64,000 nucleotides of DNA from the NCBI RefSeq assembly GCF_004365875.1, contig NZ_SODF01000001.1:1488001-1552000 (forward strand), read 5' to 3'. The stretch's first letter is position 1; every line of letters starts with the position of its first letter. The translations under genes were made by a program, and so were the position numbers. The stretch comes from Kribbella kalugense (GTDB lineage: Bacteria; Actinomycetota; Actinomycetes; Propionibacteriales; Kribbellaceae). Under the pieces are notes generated by a model that saw nothing but the letters and a program-made list of their open reading frames with translations, searched no databases and was not told the origin of the DNA. Shown piece by piece: positions 6,194 to 15,237 of the stretch.

Positions 6194-7675
6194 ATGGCGC
6201 GGACTTCGGTGCTGATCGTCGGAGGCGGGCTCGTCGGCCTGTCGGCGGCACTGTTCCTGCAGTACCACGGCGTGGACTTCGTGCTGGCCGAACGCCGTAC
6301 CGGTGCGTCGGTGTTGCCGAGGTCGCGCGGTGTGCACGTGCGGACGGTCGAGCTGTTCCGGCAGATCGGTATCGAGGACCGGGTGCAGAAGGTCGCCGCG
6401 ACGGCGTTGAAAGCCGGTGCGTTCGGCGGCGCGCGCCACGGCCGCAACCTGATCGACTCCGAGGCGCTCGATCTCAAGGCCATCCACAAGATGGGGCTCG
6501 GCCTCGACCCGAGTCCGGCGAACTTCTGCTTCTGCCCGCAGGTGCTGCTGGAGCCGGTGCTGGCCGACATCGCGAGAGAACGTGGTGGCGATGTGCGGTT
6601 CGGCACTGAGCTGACGGCGTTCAGCGCCAGCCCTGACGGGGTCACGGCAACGATCGGCGGCGAGCAACTCGAAGCCGATTATCTCCTTGCCGCTGACGGC
6701 ACCGGTAGCGGGATCCGGACCGAGCTCGGCATCACCGGCTGGACCCTGCCGCCGACGCATCAGTACCTGAATGTCTTCGTCCACGCCGACCTGACCGAGA
6801 TCGTCACCGGACGCACATTCAGCCAGTGCGAGGTCGCGAACGAGGTGGTCCGCGGCATGATCCTCGCGAAGAACAACACTGACGAGTGGTCGTTCCACCT
6901 CGAGTACGACGACACTCCCCCGGACAACCCGCTCGAACAGATCCACGCGGCAATCGGCAAGGAAGGTATGGACGATATCGACGTCGAGATCCTTGCCCGC
7001 AGCACCTGGGACACCCGGGTCCACGTCGCCGACGAGTACCGTCGCGGCCGGGTCTTCCTGGCCGGCGACGCGGCGCACCAGCACGCACCCTGGGGTGGGT
7101 ACGGCGCCAACACCGGAATCGCCGACGTGCACAACCTGACGTGGAAGCTCGCGATGGTGCTGAACGGACACGCCACACCGGATCTTCTGGACACCTACGA
7201 GCCTGAGCGGCGGCCCCGCGCCGTACTCGCCGCGGAGCAGGCACGCCTCCGGACCGACTTCCTCGGCCGCTACGGCATCGAGACGCCCGCCAACGCCGCC
7301 GAGGTGGCGCAGCAGATCGACACCGGCGCGATCATGATGCGCTACAGCTATGCAAGTGATGGGTACGTCGACGAGCTGACCGGTCAGGTAGGCACCCGGC
7401 TGCCACACGTCGCGCTGTCGAACGGTCAGTCCACGCTCGATCTCTGTGGGCCGGGGTTCGTGATCCTGGCTGGGCCGGACGCCCCGGACTTCGGTGAGAC
7501 CGTCCCGGTGCACCGGATCGGGAAGGGCACGGAGCTGGTCGATGTCGACGGCGATTGGGCCGATCGGATCGGTCTGTCCGCGGACGGCGCGTTGCTGGTT
7601 CGGCCGGATCAGCATGTCGCCGCGCGCTCCGATGCCGGTCTCACCCCGGCTACTCTGGCCACTTACCTGCCGTAG
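6194..7675 (+). CDS. FAD-dependent aromatic monooxygenase (PHBH fold)
   Basis: 493 residues with the three group A flavin hydroxylase motifs: the FAD-binding VLIVGGGLVGLSAALFL near the N-terminus, the DG motif LLAADGTGSGIR (~residues 175-187), and the GD motif RVFLAGDAAHQHAPWGGYGANTGIAD (~285-310). A C-terminal thioredoxin-like domain without active cysteines (about 400-493) matches enzymes that hydroxylate phenols or polyketides. It uses NADPH and O2; the substrate is not predictable. GGAG lies 7 nt before ATG. Divergent to a TetR gene and preceded by a palindrome, it is probably substrate-induced. Confidence 0.88.
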   Translation: MARTSVLIVGGGLVGLSAALFLQYHGVDFVLAERRTGASVLPRSRGVHVRTVELFRQIGIEDRVQKVAATALKAGAFGGARHGRNLIDSEALDLKAIHKMGLGLDPSPANFCFCPQVLLEPVLADIARERGGDVRFGTELTAFSASPDGVTATIGGEQLEADYLLAADGTGSGIRTELGITGWTLPPTHQYLNVFVHADLTEIVTGRTFSQCEVANEVVRGMILAKNNTDEWSFHLEYDDTPPDNPLEQIHAAIGKEGMDDIDVEILARSTWDTRVHVADEYRRGRVFLAGDAAHQHAPWGGYGANTGIADVHNLTWKLAMVLNGHATPDLLDTYEPERRPRAVLAAEQARLRTDFLGRYGIETPANAAEVAQQIDTGAIMMRYSYASDGYVDELTGQVGTRLPHVALSNGQSTLDLCGPGFVILAGPDAPDFGETVPVHRIGKGTELVDVDGDWADRIGLSADGALLVRPDQHVAARSDAGLTPATLATYLP

Positions 7676-7774
7676 CTCGGTCGATCTGTAACCTCACAGT
7701 GACAGAAGGGCAGGAACTTCAGGGGCCGATGGATAGTTGTCTTTGAGGGTCCTGGGGGCAACTGGAGGAGAGTC

Positions 7775-8692
7775 ATGGCAAGGCGTGTCGAACAAAAAGC
7801 TGCGGCCCGTCAGCGGATCGCAGCGCAGCTGGCCGCCCAACAGGCGGCAGAGCGGCGACGGCGCCTGCTGCTCGCGGTCGGAGCGGTCGTACTGGTCGTG
7901 GTGATCGTCGGCGGGCTGGTGACGATCCGGCTGGTCGGCGGCGGCAAGAAGACGGCGACCGGTCCGACCGGTGCGGCCGACTCGGCTCTCATGACCGCGC
8001 TCACCTCGATCCCCGAGTCGACCTTCTCCGCAGTCGGCTCCGCCGGCGTCACGGTCGCACCGTCGGCGATCAACAACGCGCCGGCGCTCACCGACAACGG
8101 CAAGCCGAAGGTGCTCTACATCGGCGCGGAGTACTGCCCCTTCTGCGCCGCCGAGCGTTGGCCGGTCACGGTCGCGCTGATGCGGTTCGGCACGTTCAGC
8201 GGTCTCGGTACGACGCATTCGGCGGCCGCCGACATCCACCCGAACACACCGACGCTGTCGTTCCACGGAGCGACGTACACCAGTCAGTATCTGGCGTTCA
8301 CCGGTGTCGAGACGACGACCAACGAGCCGGAGGGCAACTCCTACAAGGCGCTCGACACTCCGACGGCCGCGGATCAGCAGACGCTGCAGACCTACGACAA
8401 CCCGCCGTACGTCGACAAGGACAGCGCCGGATCGATCCCGTTCATCGACCTCGGCAACAAGTTCGTCGGGTCCGGAGCGACGTACGACCCGGATCTGCTG
8501 GCCGGTAAGACCCAGCAGCAGGTCGCCGACGCGCTGAAGGACCCGTCCAGCCCGATCGCGAAGGCGGTCATCGGGTCAGCCAACGTCTACACCGCGGCGA
8601 TCTGCAAGCTGACCAACAACCAGCCGGCGAACGTCTGCTCGTCCGCGGCCGTCACCGCGGCTGCCGGCAAGCTCGGCGCTGCGAAGGCCTGA
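7775..8692 (+). CDS. DUF929 membrane-anchored thioredoxin-like protein
   Basis: 305 residues. A basic N-terminus (~residues 1-30) precedes one transmembrane segment (31-53), so the rest lies outside the cytoplasm. The extracytoplasmic domain has KVLYIGAEYCPFCAAERWPV with a CPFC redox site at 121-124, the hallmark of DUF929 thioredoxin-like proteins. The gene is followed after 3 nt by a VKOR-family gene, so the pair probably forms disulfides in exported proteins: DUF929 as the DsbA-like donor and VKOR as its re-oxidiser (inference). GGAGGAGA lies upstream of ATG 7775. Confidence 0.85.
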   Translation: MARRVEQKAAARQRIAAQLAAQQAAERRRRLLLAVGAVVLVVVIVGGLVTIRLVGGGKKTATGPTGAADSALMTALTSIPESTFSAVGSAGVTVAPSAINNAPALTDNGKPKVLYIGAEYCPFCAAERWPVTVALMRFGTFSGLGTTHSAAADIHPNTPTLSFHGATYTSQYLAFTGVETTTNEPEGNSYKALDTPTAADQQTLQTYDNPPYVDKDSAGSIPFIDLGNKFVGSGATYDPDLLAGKTQQQVADALKDPSSPIAKAVIGSANVYTAAICKLTNNQPANVCSSAAVTAAAGKLGAAKA

Positions 8693-8695
8693 GGG

Positions 8696-9178
8696 ATGAC
8701 GGAATCGAACGTGGGCACCGTGCAGCGGTCGTCTCGGGCGCCCCTCGGAGTGATCCCGTGGGCGACCCTGGTGGTGTCGATCGCCGGCCTCGCGGTCGCG
8801 GCGTACCTGACCTATGAGCACTTCACGGCGGGTACGACGCTGGCGTGCCCGGAGACCGGGGTGGTGAACTGCGCCAAGGTCACCAGCAGCCAGTACTCGA
8901 AGGTTCTCGGGATCCCGGTCGCGCTGCTCGGGCTCGGCTTCTTCGTCGGGATGACTGCGCTCTCGGTGCCGCCGTTATGGCGCACCTCTTCGCCCTGGCC
9001 GGGACGCCTGCGGCTGGCCGCCGTACTCGTCGGTGTCGTGTTCATCTGCTACCTGATCTGGGCCGAACTGTTCCAGATCAACGCGATCTGCCTGTGGTGC
9101 ACGGTCGTCCACGCCCTGACCCTGGTCCTGTTCGCCCTCGTCATCATCCGCCAGGCCCTGCTCCCACCCACCTCATGA
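8696..9178 (+). CDS. Vitamin K epoxide reductase (VKOR) family protein
   Basis: 160 residues, four predicted membrane helices. It has the loop cysteines C51 and C59 (CPETGVVNC) and the membrane redox motif ICLWC (C132/C135) with VVHALTL after it. Bacterial VKOR homologues take the place of DsbB and pass electrons from the thiol oxidase to quinone. The start is 3 nt after the DUF929 stop, with GAGGG overlapping that stop. This closeness supports function as a pair. Confidence 0.9.
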   Translation: MTESNVGTVQRSSRAPLGVIPWATLVVSIAGLAVAAYLTYEHFTAGTTLACPETGVVNCAKVTSSQYSKVLGIPVALLGLGFFVGMTALSVPPLWRTSSPWPGRLRLAAVLVGVVFICYLIWAELFQINAICLWCTVVHALTLVLFALVIIRQALLPPTS

Positions 9179-9207
9179 ACTGAGGCCCATTCGGGTACTC
9201 GGACGGC

Positions 9208-9825
9208 ATGACTGAGTACGCCGGGGCTGAGAAGTGGGTGCCGCGGGACGGTGGGATGCGGAAGCTACGCGCCACCATCGGGGACTGCCGCGGCTGTGAC
9301 CTGTGGAAAGACGCCGAGCGGTCCGTGCCGGGCGAAGGACTGGTCCGGGCGCGGATGATGCTGGTCGGCGAGACTCCGGGTGATCACGAGGACAAAGAAG
9401 GGCACGTCTTCGTCGGGCCGGCCGGGCAGCTGCTCGACAAGGCGCTGGTCGAGGCCGGGATCGAACGGTCCGAGGTCTACCTCACCAACGCGGTCAAACA
9501 CTTCCGCTTCGAACTGCAGGGCAAGCGCCGGATCCACAAGACCCCGTCCGCCGGCCAGATCGACGCCTGCTCCCCCTGGCTGCAGCGCGAACTCGCGATC
9601 GTGAAGCCTGACCTGGTCGTCATCCTCGGCGCGGTCGCCGCCCGATCCCTGATGGGCACCGGCTTCAAGGTGACAGAGCGCCGCGGCGAAGCCGTCAAAC
9701 TCCCCGACGGCCGCGCCGCGCTCGCAACCGTGCACCCCTCCGCGGTCGTCCGCTCCCAGAACTTCCGCCGCGACTTCGCCCAGTTCGTCGACGACCTCCG
9801 CACGGCGGCCAGCCTGCTCGATTAG
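9208..9825 (+). CDS. udgX: UdgX, uracil-DNA-binding/crosslinking glycosylase homologue
   Basis: 205 residues. It carries motif A GETPGDHED (54-62), an iron-sulfur-associated CRGC (27-30), the TNAVKHF segment, and the diagnostic loop KRRIH (106-110) that separates UdgX from ordinary family 4/5 glycosylases. In mycobacterial UdgX the His of this loop attacks the deoxyribose and leaves the protein covalently bound to uracil-containing DNA; H110 is the equivalent. The C-terminal ATVHPSAVVR matches the second active-site motif. Length equals that of the family. It overlaps the convergent small basic gene by 4 nt (shared TTAG). Confidence 0.93.
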   Translation: MTEYAGAEKWVPRDGGMRKLRATIGDCRGCDLWKDAERSVPGEGLVRARMMLVGETPGDHEDKEGHVFVGPAGQLLDKALVEAGIERSEVYLTNAVKHFRFELQGKRRIHKTPSAGQIDACSPWLQRELAIVKPDLVVILGAVAARSLMGTGFKVTERRGEAVKLPDGRAALATVHPSAVVRSQNFRRDFAQFVDDLRTAASLLD

Positions 9826-10145
9826 CGCCCGACGGCCTTCTCGAGCTGAGCCTTCGTCATCTTCGAGCGGCCCTTGATGTTCTTGTGCTTCGCCTCGTTG
9901 TAGAGCTGCTCCTTGGTCCGGCCCTTCGACCCGCTGTGCGAGCGGAGGCCGCCGCGCCGGCCCGACGAGATGTCGTCCGTCGAGGTCCGGCTCGCCTCCT
10001 TCGCCTCACCCGACCGGGCACGTTCCTTGTTCACCGTCCGGGCCGCGATCTCCTCGGCGACGTCCTCGCTGCGACCCCGGTCCTTCAGGCCCGCCTTGAT
10101 GTGCTCGTACTGCCGTTCCCGCTTACGGCTCGCTCCTGCAGGCAT
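9822..10145 (-). CDS. Small basic protein with Rho-N/SAP-like C-terminal motif
   Basis: 107 residues, Lys/Arg/Glu-rich and without membrane segments. The C-terminus (SKGRTKEQLYNEAKHKNIKGRSKMTKAQLEKAVGR) contains two helix-extended-helix units like the Rho N-terminal/SAP nucleic-acid-binding fold. Such proteins are often labelled plasmid stabilisation proteins, but the role is unproven. ATG 10145 follows AAAGGAGG, so the long upstream extension of the frame is rejected. It is convergent with udgX. Confidence 0.75.
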   Translation of the reverse strand: MPAGASRKRERQYEHIKAGLKDRGRSEDVAEEIAARTVNKERARSGEAKEASRTSTDDISSGRRGGLRSHSGSKGRTKEQLYNEAKHKNIKGRSKMTKAQLEKAVGR

Positions 10146-10415
10146 CGTGATGCCTCCTTTCAACCGCCTGTCCGGTACCCGGCGACGGCGGCCACATTCA
10201 CGGGCTGACGGACGCGCTGGGGTCCGGTAGGGGTGGTTGGACGGGACTGAGGGTAGGATGGGTAGTCGATCGCGCATACAGGAGCGGTGAATTCTGAGGC
10301 CGTGTTCCTGGGGGCATCTCTGGACGGCTCCGCGTGGCATCTCGTCGCCGGGTCGATCCTCGTGCGATCAGGCGTTCCGCCGCGGCTCCGTCGTGGCACG
10401 ACACAGGAGGAAACG

Positions 10416-12584
10416 TTGGCCCGACGAGGTCAGCGCCAGCCCGGCGCTACCCGTTCCGCAGCACCGCGTCGGCGGCGTCGCGTCCGCGACGGCGAGTCGG
10501 ACGGTCTGATCCAGGTCCTGGCGCAGGCCGTGCGCGAGGTCGAGACCGCGATCACCCGCGGCGCGATGCAGCGTGGAGACCGTACGGCATCGACCCGGAC
10601 GAAGTTCCAGATCGTCGCCCTGCTGGTCCGCGAGGAGCGGGCCCGGGTGAACGGCGCGACATCCGCCACCGAGGCGTACCGCGCCGAGCAGCTCCGGCGG
10701 CTCGACGGGATCGCCACGATCCTGGCGAAGACCGCCGCAATGGACCCGTCGCTGCTCGGTCTGCTGGCCGAGGACGCGGTGATCTCCGAGGCCGCGGCCG
10801 CACTCCGGCGGCAGATGCTCGAGGACGCCGGGATGGAGGCGCCCGAGGAGCCGGAGCCGGTCCAGCAGGTCGCTCCCCCGGACACCCAGACCCGCCGGGT
10901 GGTGCCGCAGGCCGTCGTCTCGCGGCAGCTCGCAAACCCATTCCTCGCCCCGGACTTCTCCAGCGCTCCGCCCCGGCCGACGCGTGCCGGTCGGCTCGCG
11001 GGCTGGGAGCTGATCGGGCCGCTGCTGCGATCGTTCGAGCAGACCGGCGCTTCGGCCAGCATGGCGCTGCCCGACCCGACGTACCTCGGCCTGTCCGGCG
11101 GCATCGACGCGCTGCGGCTCCGCGGTCTCGAACTCATGCCGCACCAGGCCAAACTGATCGCCTCCGCCGCGGCCGGTCACCGGACCTTCCTGCTGGCCGA
11201 CGAGCCGGGTCTCGGCAAGACCGCGCAGGCGCTGCTTGCCGCGCAGGCTGCCGACGCCTATCCCCTGCTCGCCATCGTGCCGAACGTCGTCAAGACCAAC
11301 TGGGCGCGCGAGGCCGGCCTGTGGACACCACGCCGTACGCCGACCGTGATCCATGGCGACGGTGACACGATCGACGGCTTCGCCGACATCGTCGTGGTCA
11401 ACTACGAGGTCCTCGACCGGCACGTCGGCTGGCTCGGCGACCTTGGCTTCCGCGGCATGGTGGTCGACGAGGCGCACTTCATCAAGAACAAGAAGTCCCA
11501 GCGGTCCCGGAACGTGCTCGACCTGGCGAACCGGATCCGCAACCGGACCACCCGTCCGCTGATGATGGCCCTCACCGGTACGCCGTTGATCAACTCGATC
11601 GAGGACTTCACCGCGATCTGGGAGTACCTCGGCTGGATCGACGAGAAGGCACCGCGGCCCGAGCTGATGGAGAAGCTCGACGAGACCGGGCTGACGCCGG
11701 CCGACCCCGGCTTCTCCGCGTCCGCGCGGGCCAGCGTGATCGACATGGGCATCGTCCGCCGCCGCAAGGTGGACGTGGCCGCGGACATCCCGGCCCGCCG
11801 GATCGCCGACCTGCCGGTCGAGCTGGACGGCGCGGTCGGCCGCTCGATCCGGGCCGCCGAGCGGGAGCTCGCAGACCGTCTGGTCGAGCGCTATCGGACC
11901 GCTCTCGAGACCCGCCGGTCCGGTGTCGTCGTCGACGGTATCGACCACGACCTGGTCCGCCAGGTCGCCGGCTGGGAGCGGACCGAGATGGCGGCCAAGA
12001 AGACCGGCGAGAACGTCTTCAGCCTGTTCCGCCGGATCGGTCAGGCCAAGGCCGGGCTGGCCGCGGACTACGCGGCCCAGCTGGCGCAGAACGTCGGCAA
12101 GGTGGTGTTCTTCGCCCGCCACATCGAGGTGATGGACGCCGCCGAGGAGCTGTTCGCCGAACGCGGCATCCGGTTCGCGTCGATCCGCGGCGACCAGACC
12201 GCCCGGACCCGGCAGAAGAACATCGATGCCTTCGTCAACGATCCCGACGTGGCGATCGCGGTCTGCTCGCTGCTGACCGCGGGCGTCGGCCTGAACCTTC
12301 AGGTCGCCTCGAACGTCGTGCTCGCCGAGCTGTCCTGGACCAACGCCGAGCAGACCCAGGCGATCGACCGGGTGCACCGGATCGGCCAGGACGAGCCGGT
12401 CACCGCGTGGCGGATCATTGCCGCGCAGACGATCGACACCCGCATCGCCGACCTGATCGACGCCAAGGCCGGTCTTGCGGCCAAGGCACTCGACGGCTCC
12501 GACGAGGAGGTCGGCGCCTCGGCAGACTTCCAGCTCGAAGCCCTGGCCGCACTGCTCACCCAGGCCCTGGAGGCCTCAGCCTGA
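10416..12584 (+). CDS. SNF2/RapA-like DEAD-box ATPase helicase (TTG start)
   Basis: 722 residues if started at TTG 10416, which has AGGAGG 5 nt upstream (10405-10410); the frame is open to 10287 without a ribosome site. An N-terminal basic and coiled region (~1-230) precedes the SNF2 core: Walker A LADEPGLGKTAQA (~residue 262), DEAH (VVDEAHFIKN, ~350), the SAT-like LTGTP, and helicase C with SIRGDQTARTRQK and DRVHRIGQ (~651). It should translocate on double-stranded DNA and remodel bound protein. Its 3' end overlaps the DUF1684 gene by 9 nt. Confidence 0.9.
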   Translation: MARRGQRQPGATRSAAPRRRRRVRDGESDGLIQVLAQAVREVETAITRGAMQRGDRTASTRTKFQIVALLVREERARVNGATSATEAYRAEQLRRLDGIATILAKTAAMDPSLLGLLAEDAVISEAAAALRRQMLEDAGMEAPEEPEPVQQVAPPDTQTRRVVPQAVVSRQLANPFLAPDFSSAPPRPTRAGRLAGWELIGPLLRSFEQTGASASMALPDPTYLGLSGGIDALRLRGLELMPHQAKLIASAAAGHRTFLLADEPGLGKTAQALLAAQAADAYPLLAIVPNVVKTNWAREAGLWTPRRTPTVIHGDGDTIDGFADIVVVNYEVLDRHVGWLGDLGFRGMVVDEAHFIKNKKSQRSRNVLDLANRIRNRTTRPLMMALTGTPLINSIEDFTAIWEYLGWIDEKAPRPELMEKLDETGLTPADPGFSASARASVIDMGIVRRRKVDVAADIPARRIADLPVELDGAVGRSIRAAERELADRLVERYRTALETRRSGVVVDGIDHDLVRQVAGWERTEMAAKKTGENVFSLFRRIGQAKAGLAADYAAQLAQNVGKVVFFARHIEVMDAAEELFAERGIRFASIRGDQTARTRQKNIDAFVNDPDVAIAVCSLLTAGVGLNLQVASNVVLAELSWTNAEQTQAIDRVHRIGQDEPVTAWRIIAAQTIDTRIADLIDAKAGLAAKALDGSDEEVGASADFQLEALAALLTQALEASA

Positions 12585-13199
12585 CAACTCGCCCACCGGC
12601 AACTCAACAGCCAGCCTGTTGGTTGCCGGTGCGAGTGGGCAGGTCCATTCCGGGCTGTACGCGCACGACGGGTTGTAGGCGAAGTTCAGGTCGACAACGA
12701 GCCGCCCGGTGCGGAGATCGCCACCGAGATCGGCGCCCTTAACGGTGTCGATCAGGTAGCGACCACCGCCGTACGACGACTTGCCGGCGAGGGCGTCCTT
12801 GATCGGGACGAAGATGCCCCCGCCGTACGACTCGAGCCACCAGACGTCGAGGTCTCCTACCGGCAGGTGCAGTACGCCGACCCGCGAGAACGGGATCACC
12901 CCGTCGGTCGCCGACTCGAACTCCCAGGCCGACGGCTCAACATCGGTGTCGATCACGGCGTCGAACCGCAACTCCGAGCGGTAGTCGCCGATCCGGACAC
13001 CCTTGAACCCGGACCGCTCGTCCTCCGGCACCGGCGACGCTGGATGGGTCGCCAGCAGCTCGTCCCGCCCTCGGCGCCACAAGTCGTGCGCCGCGGCGGG
13101 ATCCGCCTCCGCGCGGACCTCGCCGTACAACGCGAACACCTGCCGTCGCCAGTCCGCCACGGCCAGCGCCGATGATCCCCGGAACTCGATCTGATCCAT
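12576..13199 (-). CDS. DUF1684 family protein
   Basis: 207 residues from MDQIEFRG. It shows the DUF1684 pattern: an N-terminal WRRQVFALYGEVR helix, FKGVRIGDYRSELRFDAVI, FVPIKDALAGKSSYGGGRYLIDTVKG, and the closing VVDLNFAYNPSCAYSPEWTCPLAPATNRL. No enzymatic role is known. There is no signal peptide, so it is cytosolic. A 15-bp palindrome stands 10 bp upstream of its start. Confidence 0.85.
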   Translation of the reverse strand: MDQIEFRGSSALAVADWRRQVFALYGEVRAEADPAAAHDLWRRGRDELLATHPASPVPEDERSGFKGVRIGDYRSELRFDAVIDTDVEPSAWEFESATDGVIPFSRVGVLHLPVGDLDVWWLESYGGGIFVPIKDALAGKSSYGGGRYLIDTVKGADLGGDLRTGRLVVDLNFAYNPSCAYSPEWTCPLAPATNRLAVELPVGELSG

Positions 13200-13208
13200 G
13201 TCAGCAGT

Positions 13209-13223
13209 ATCTCCGACGGAGAT
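13209..13223. promoter_or_regulatory. 15-bp perfect palindrome before the DUF1684 gene
   Basis: ATCTCCG-A-CGGAGAT is placed 10-24 bp upstream of the DUF1684 ATG, in the gap shared with the divergent MFS gene. It could be a repressor site or a 5' hairpin of the DUF1684 mRNA, where it would cover the GGAG. Confidence 0.35.
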
Positions 13224-13319
13224 GGAACCGATCTCTTGCTGGCCCGGCCGAGCTGGTATGCGTGCTGATCGCCGCCCGGTTTTAACAGGTGTCCACCAGA
13301 CTTCCGAGGAGAAGTGTTG

Positions 13320-14549
13320 ATGAGCACCACCACCGCACAATCCGCACACACCGCGGGTCAGCCGCGCATTCGGCACAAGGCCGGGTTCTGGTTCGTCACA
13401 GGCGCGTTCCTGACTCTGATGGCGTTCGGCACCGTGCCCACCCCGCTCTGGCCGATCTACCAGCAGCGCGATCATTTCGGCGCCACCACGGTCACGGTCG
13501 CCTTCGCGGTCCTCGTGGTCGGCGCCGCCGCAGGCTTCCTGCTGCTCGGCCACCTGTCCGACCGACTCGGCCGCCGCCGGATCATCGTCCCGGCTCTGCT
13601 GATCGGCGTACTCGCGGCCGCCGTACTCGCGATCTGGCCGACGCTACCTGGGCTGATCGTCGGCCGGATCCTGAGCGGCGTCGCGATCGGGTTGATGGCC
13701 TCGACGGCGACCGCCTACCTCAATGACCTGTACCACGAAGCGCATCCGGACCGTCCGGGTTCCGCCGTACCGACGGTGGTGGCGACCGCTGCCAATCTCG
13801 GCGGGCTCGCTGTCGGTCCGCTCGCCGGAGGGGTGCTTGCTCAGTGGGCGCCGGCGCCGTTGCACACCGGCTACATCGTGTTCGCCGGCTTGATGACCCT
13901 GTTCCTGCTGGTCGTCCTCGCGAGTCCCGAGACGGTCGACACCGGCCGGGATCGTCCGGTGCGGTTCGCTTTGCAACCGGGCCGGCGTACGACGTTCGGC
14001 GCGGCTGCGGCCGTCGGAGCGTTCGCCTTCGCGGTGATGGGGTTGTTCTCGTCGCTCGGCGCGATCATCGTCCGCGGTGAGCTCGGCATCACGTCGTACT
14101 TCGTCGCCGGACTCGCACCGTTCACCGCGTTCGCGGCCTCGGCGGTGGCTCAGCTCGCGCTCGCGCGCTGGACCGACAGGTCGGTTCTCGCGATCGGTAC
14201 GACGCTCTTCCCAATCGGGCTCGCCTTGACCGCTGCGTCGCTCTACCACCCGGCCCTCTGGCTGGCGTTGGTCGCGGCAGCGCTGGCCGGCGCGGGCGCG
14301 GGCTTGCTCATCAAGGGTGGCGTTGCCGAAACTGTCCGCGCAGCCGTCCCGGCATCCCGGGCCGGGGTACTGGCGACCTTCTTCGTCATCGCCTACATCG
14401 GAATGGGACTGCCGGTCGTCGCCTTCAGCGTGATCGTCCGGTACGCCGGCCTCCGCCCGTCGATGATCGGCTTCGCCGCCGTACTGTCGATCGGCGCGTT
14501 CATCGCCGTCACGATCGCCCGGCGATCGTCGAGTGAGGTCAGCCGCTGA
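13320..14549 (+). CDS. MFS transporter (DHA1-type efflux permease)
   Basis: 409 residues with 12 predicted membrane helices. Visible family motifs are LMAFGTVPTPLWPIYQ in helix 1 and the loop 2-3 signature GHLSDRLGRRRIIV. There are no binding residues to tell the substrate; drug or metabolite efflux is likely. ATG 13320 is chosen with AGGAGAAG upstream; the GTG at 13314 would place the ribosome site too close. It overlaps the convergent lipoprotein gene by 11 nt. Confidence 0.88.
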   Translation: MSTTTAQSAHTAGQPRIRHKAGFWFVTGAFLTLMAFGTVPTPLWPIYQQRDHFGATTVTVAFAVLVVGAAAGFLLLGHLSDRLGRRRIIVPALLIGVLAAAVLAIWPTLPGLIVGRILSGVAIGLMASTATAYLNDLYHEAHPDRPGSAVPTVVATAANLGGLAVGPLAGGVLAQWAPAPLHTGYIVFAGLMTLFLLVVLASPETVDTGRDRPVRFALQPGRRTTFGAAAAVGAFAFAVMGLFSSLGAIIVRGELGITSYFVAGLAPFTAFAASAVAQLALARWTDRSVLAIGTTLFPIGLALTAASLYHPALWLALVAAALAGAGAGLLIKGGVAETVRAAVPASRAGVLATFFVIAYIGMGLPVVAFSVIVRYAGLRPSMIGFAAVLSIGAFIAVTIARRSSSEVSR

Positions 14550-15189
14550 CGGCCTGGCCGGCTTTGGTCCAGTTGTCGTGCAGGCGGTCGAGGTACGACG
14601 ACGCCTGCGCGCCGGCCTTCCGTCCACGGGCGAAGATCCGCATGTTGCCGCCGCCGGCGTTGTAGCCGAGGGCAAGCAACTCGTCCTTCGTATAGAGGTC
14701 GGCGCGCTTGGCCGGGAGTCGTTTGGCCAGGTCGTGCAGGTGCCAGGCGGCGGCCTCGATCGCCAGCGCCGGGTTGTCCGGCAGCTCCTCCCACTTGCGC
14801 TTGGCGAAGTCGCGGCCGCGTTTGGTCTCGTCGAACGCGGGACGGTGCATGTTCGCGATCCCGAAGGCGGGGTCCGAGTCGACCTGGGCCCATTGCCGTT
14901 CGAACTTCGGGTCGTGCGGTTTGTACGCCTCGTTGTACAAGATTGCCATCAGCAACTGTGGGTTGATCCCGGCCTGCTTGGCGTACCGGCGTACCTCGGG
15001 AGCGAAGCGGGCCGGGTCGTAGTCGTCGTACCACGGCTTCGTACTCGTGGTGGATGCGGTCGGTTTGGTGACCGCAGGCTTGGTTGTGGACGGCTGGGAC
15101 GTCGGCTTGGTGGCGTTGTTGTCCGAGCACGCCGCCCACACACCGACCACCAGTACGCCGACTGCCGCCCAAGCCCACCGCTTCGCCAC
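14539..15189 (-). CDS. Lipoprotein with transglycosylase (SLT-like) domain
   Basis: 216 residues from GTG 15189. The signal VAKRWAWAAVGVLVVGVWAAC ends in a lipobox with Cys21, giving a lipid-anchored surface protein. A Thr/Ser/Pro-rich linker (TKPTSQPSTTKPAVTKPT) leads to a lysozyme-like fold: LLMAILYNEAY with the putative catalytic Glu, FGIANMH, and LALGYNAGGGNMR (YNAG motif of Slt enzymes). It probably cleaves peptidoglycan glycan strands. A TACGGT box 6 nt upstream suggests a leaderless mRNA. Confidence 0.8.
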   Translation of the reverse strand: MAKRWAWAAVGVLVVGVWAACSDNNATKPTSQPSTTKPAVTKPTASTTSTKPWYDDYDPARFAPEVRRYAKQAGINPQLLMAILYNEAYKPHDPKFERQWAQVDSDPAFGIANMHRPAFDETKRGRDFAKRKWEELPDNPALAIEAAAWHLHDLAKRLPAKRADLYTKDELLALGYNAGGGNMRIFARGRKAGAQASSYLDRLHDNWTKAGQAVSG

Positions 15190-15195
15190 GCCACC

Positions 15196-15201
15196 ACCGT
15201 A
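15196..15201 (-). promoter_or_regulatory. -10 box (TACGGT) of a probable leaderless start
   Basis: TACGGT on the minus strand is 6 nt before the lipoprotein GTG at 15189. Confidence 0.45.
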
Positions 15202-15237
15202 GTCAGTCCGGCCAATGGCAGGACGTGGCGACACAGC

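Noticed and set aside
10368-12377. 669-codon minus-strand ORF opposite the SNF2 helicase
   Set aside because: Long antisense frames are expected in GC-rich DNA; its composition (His/Asp/Arg-rich) is that of an antisense shadow.
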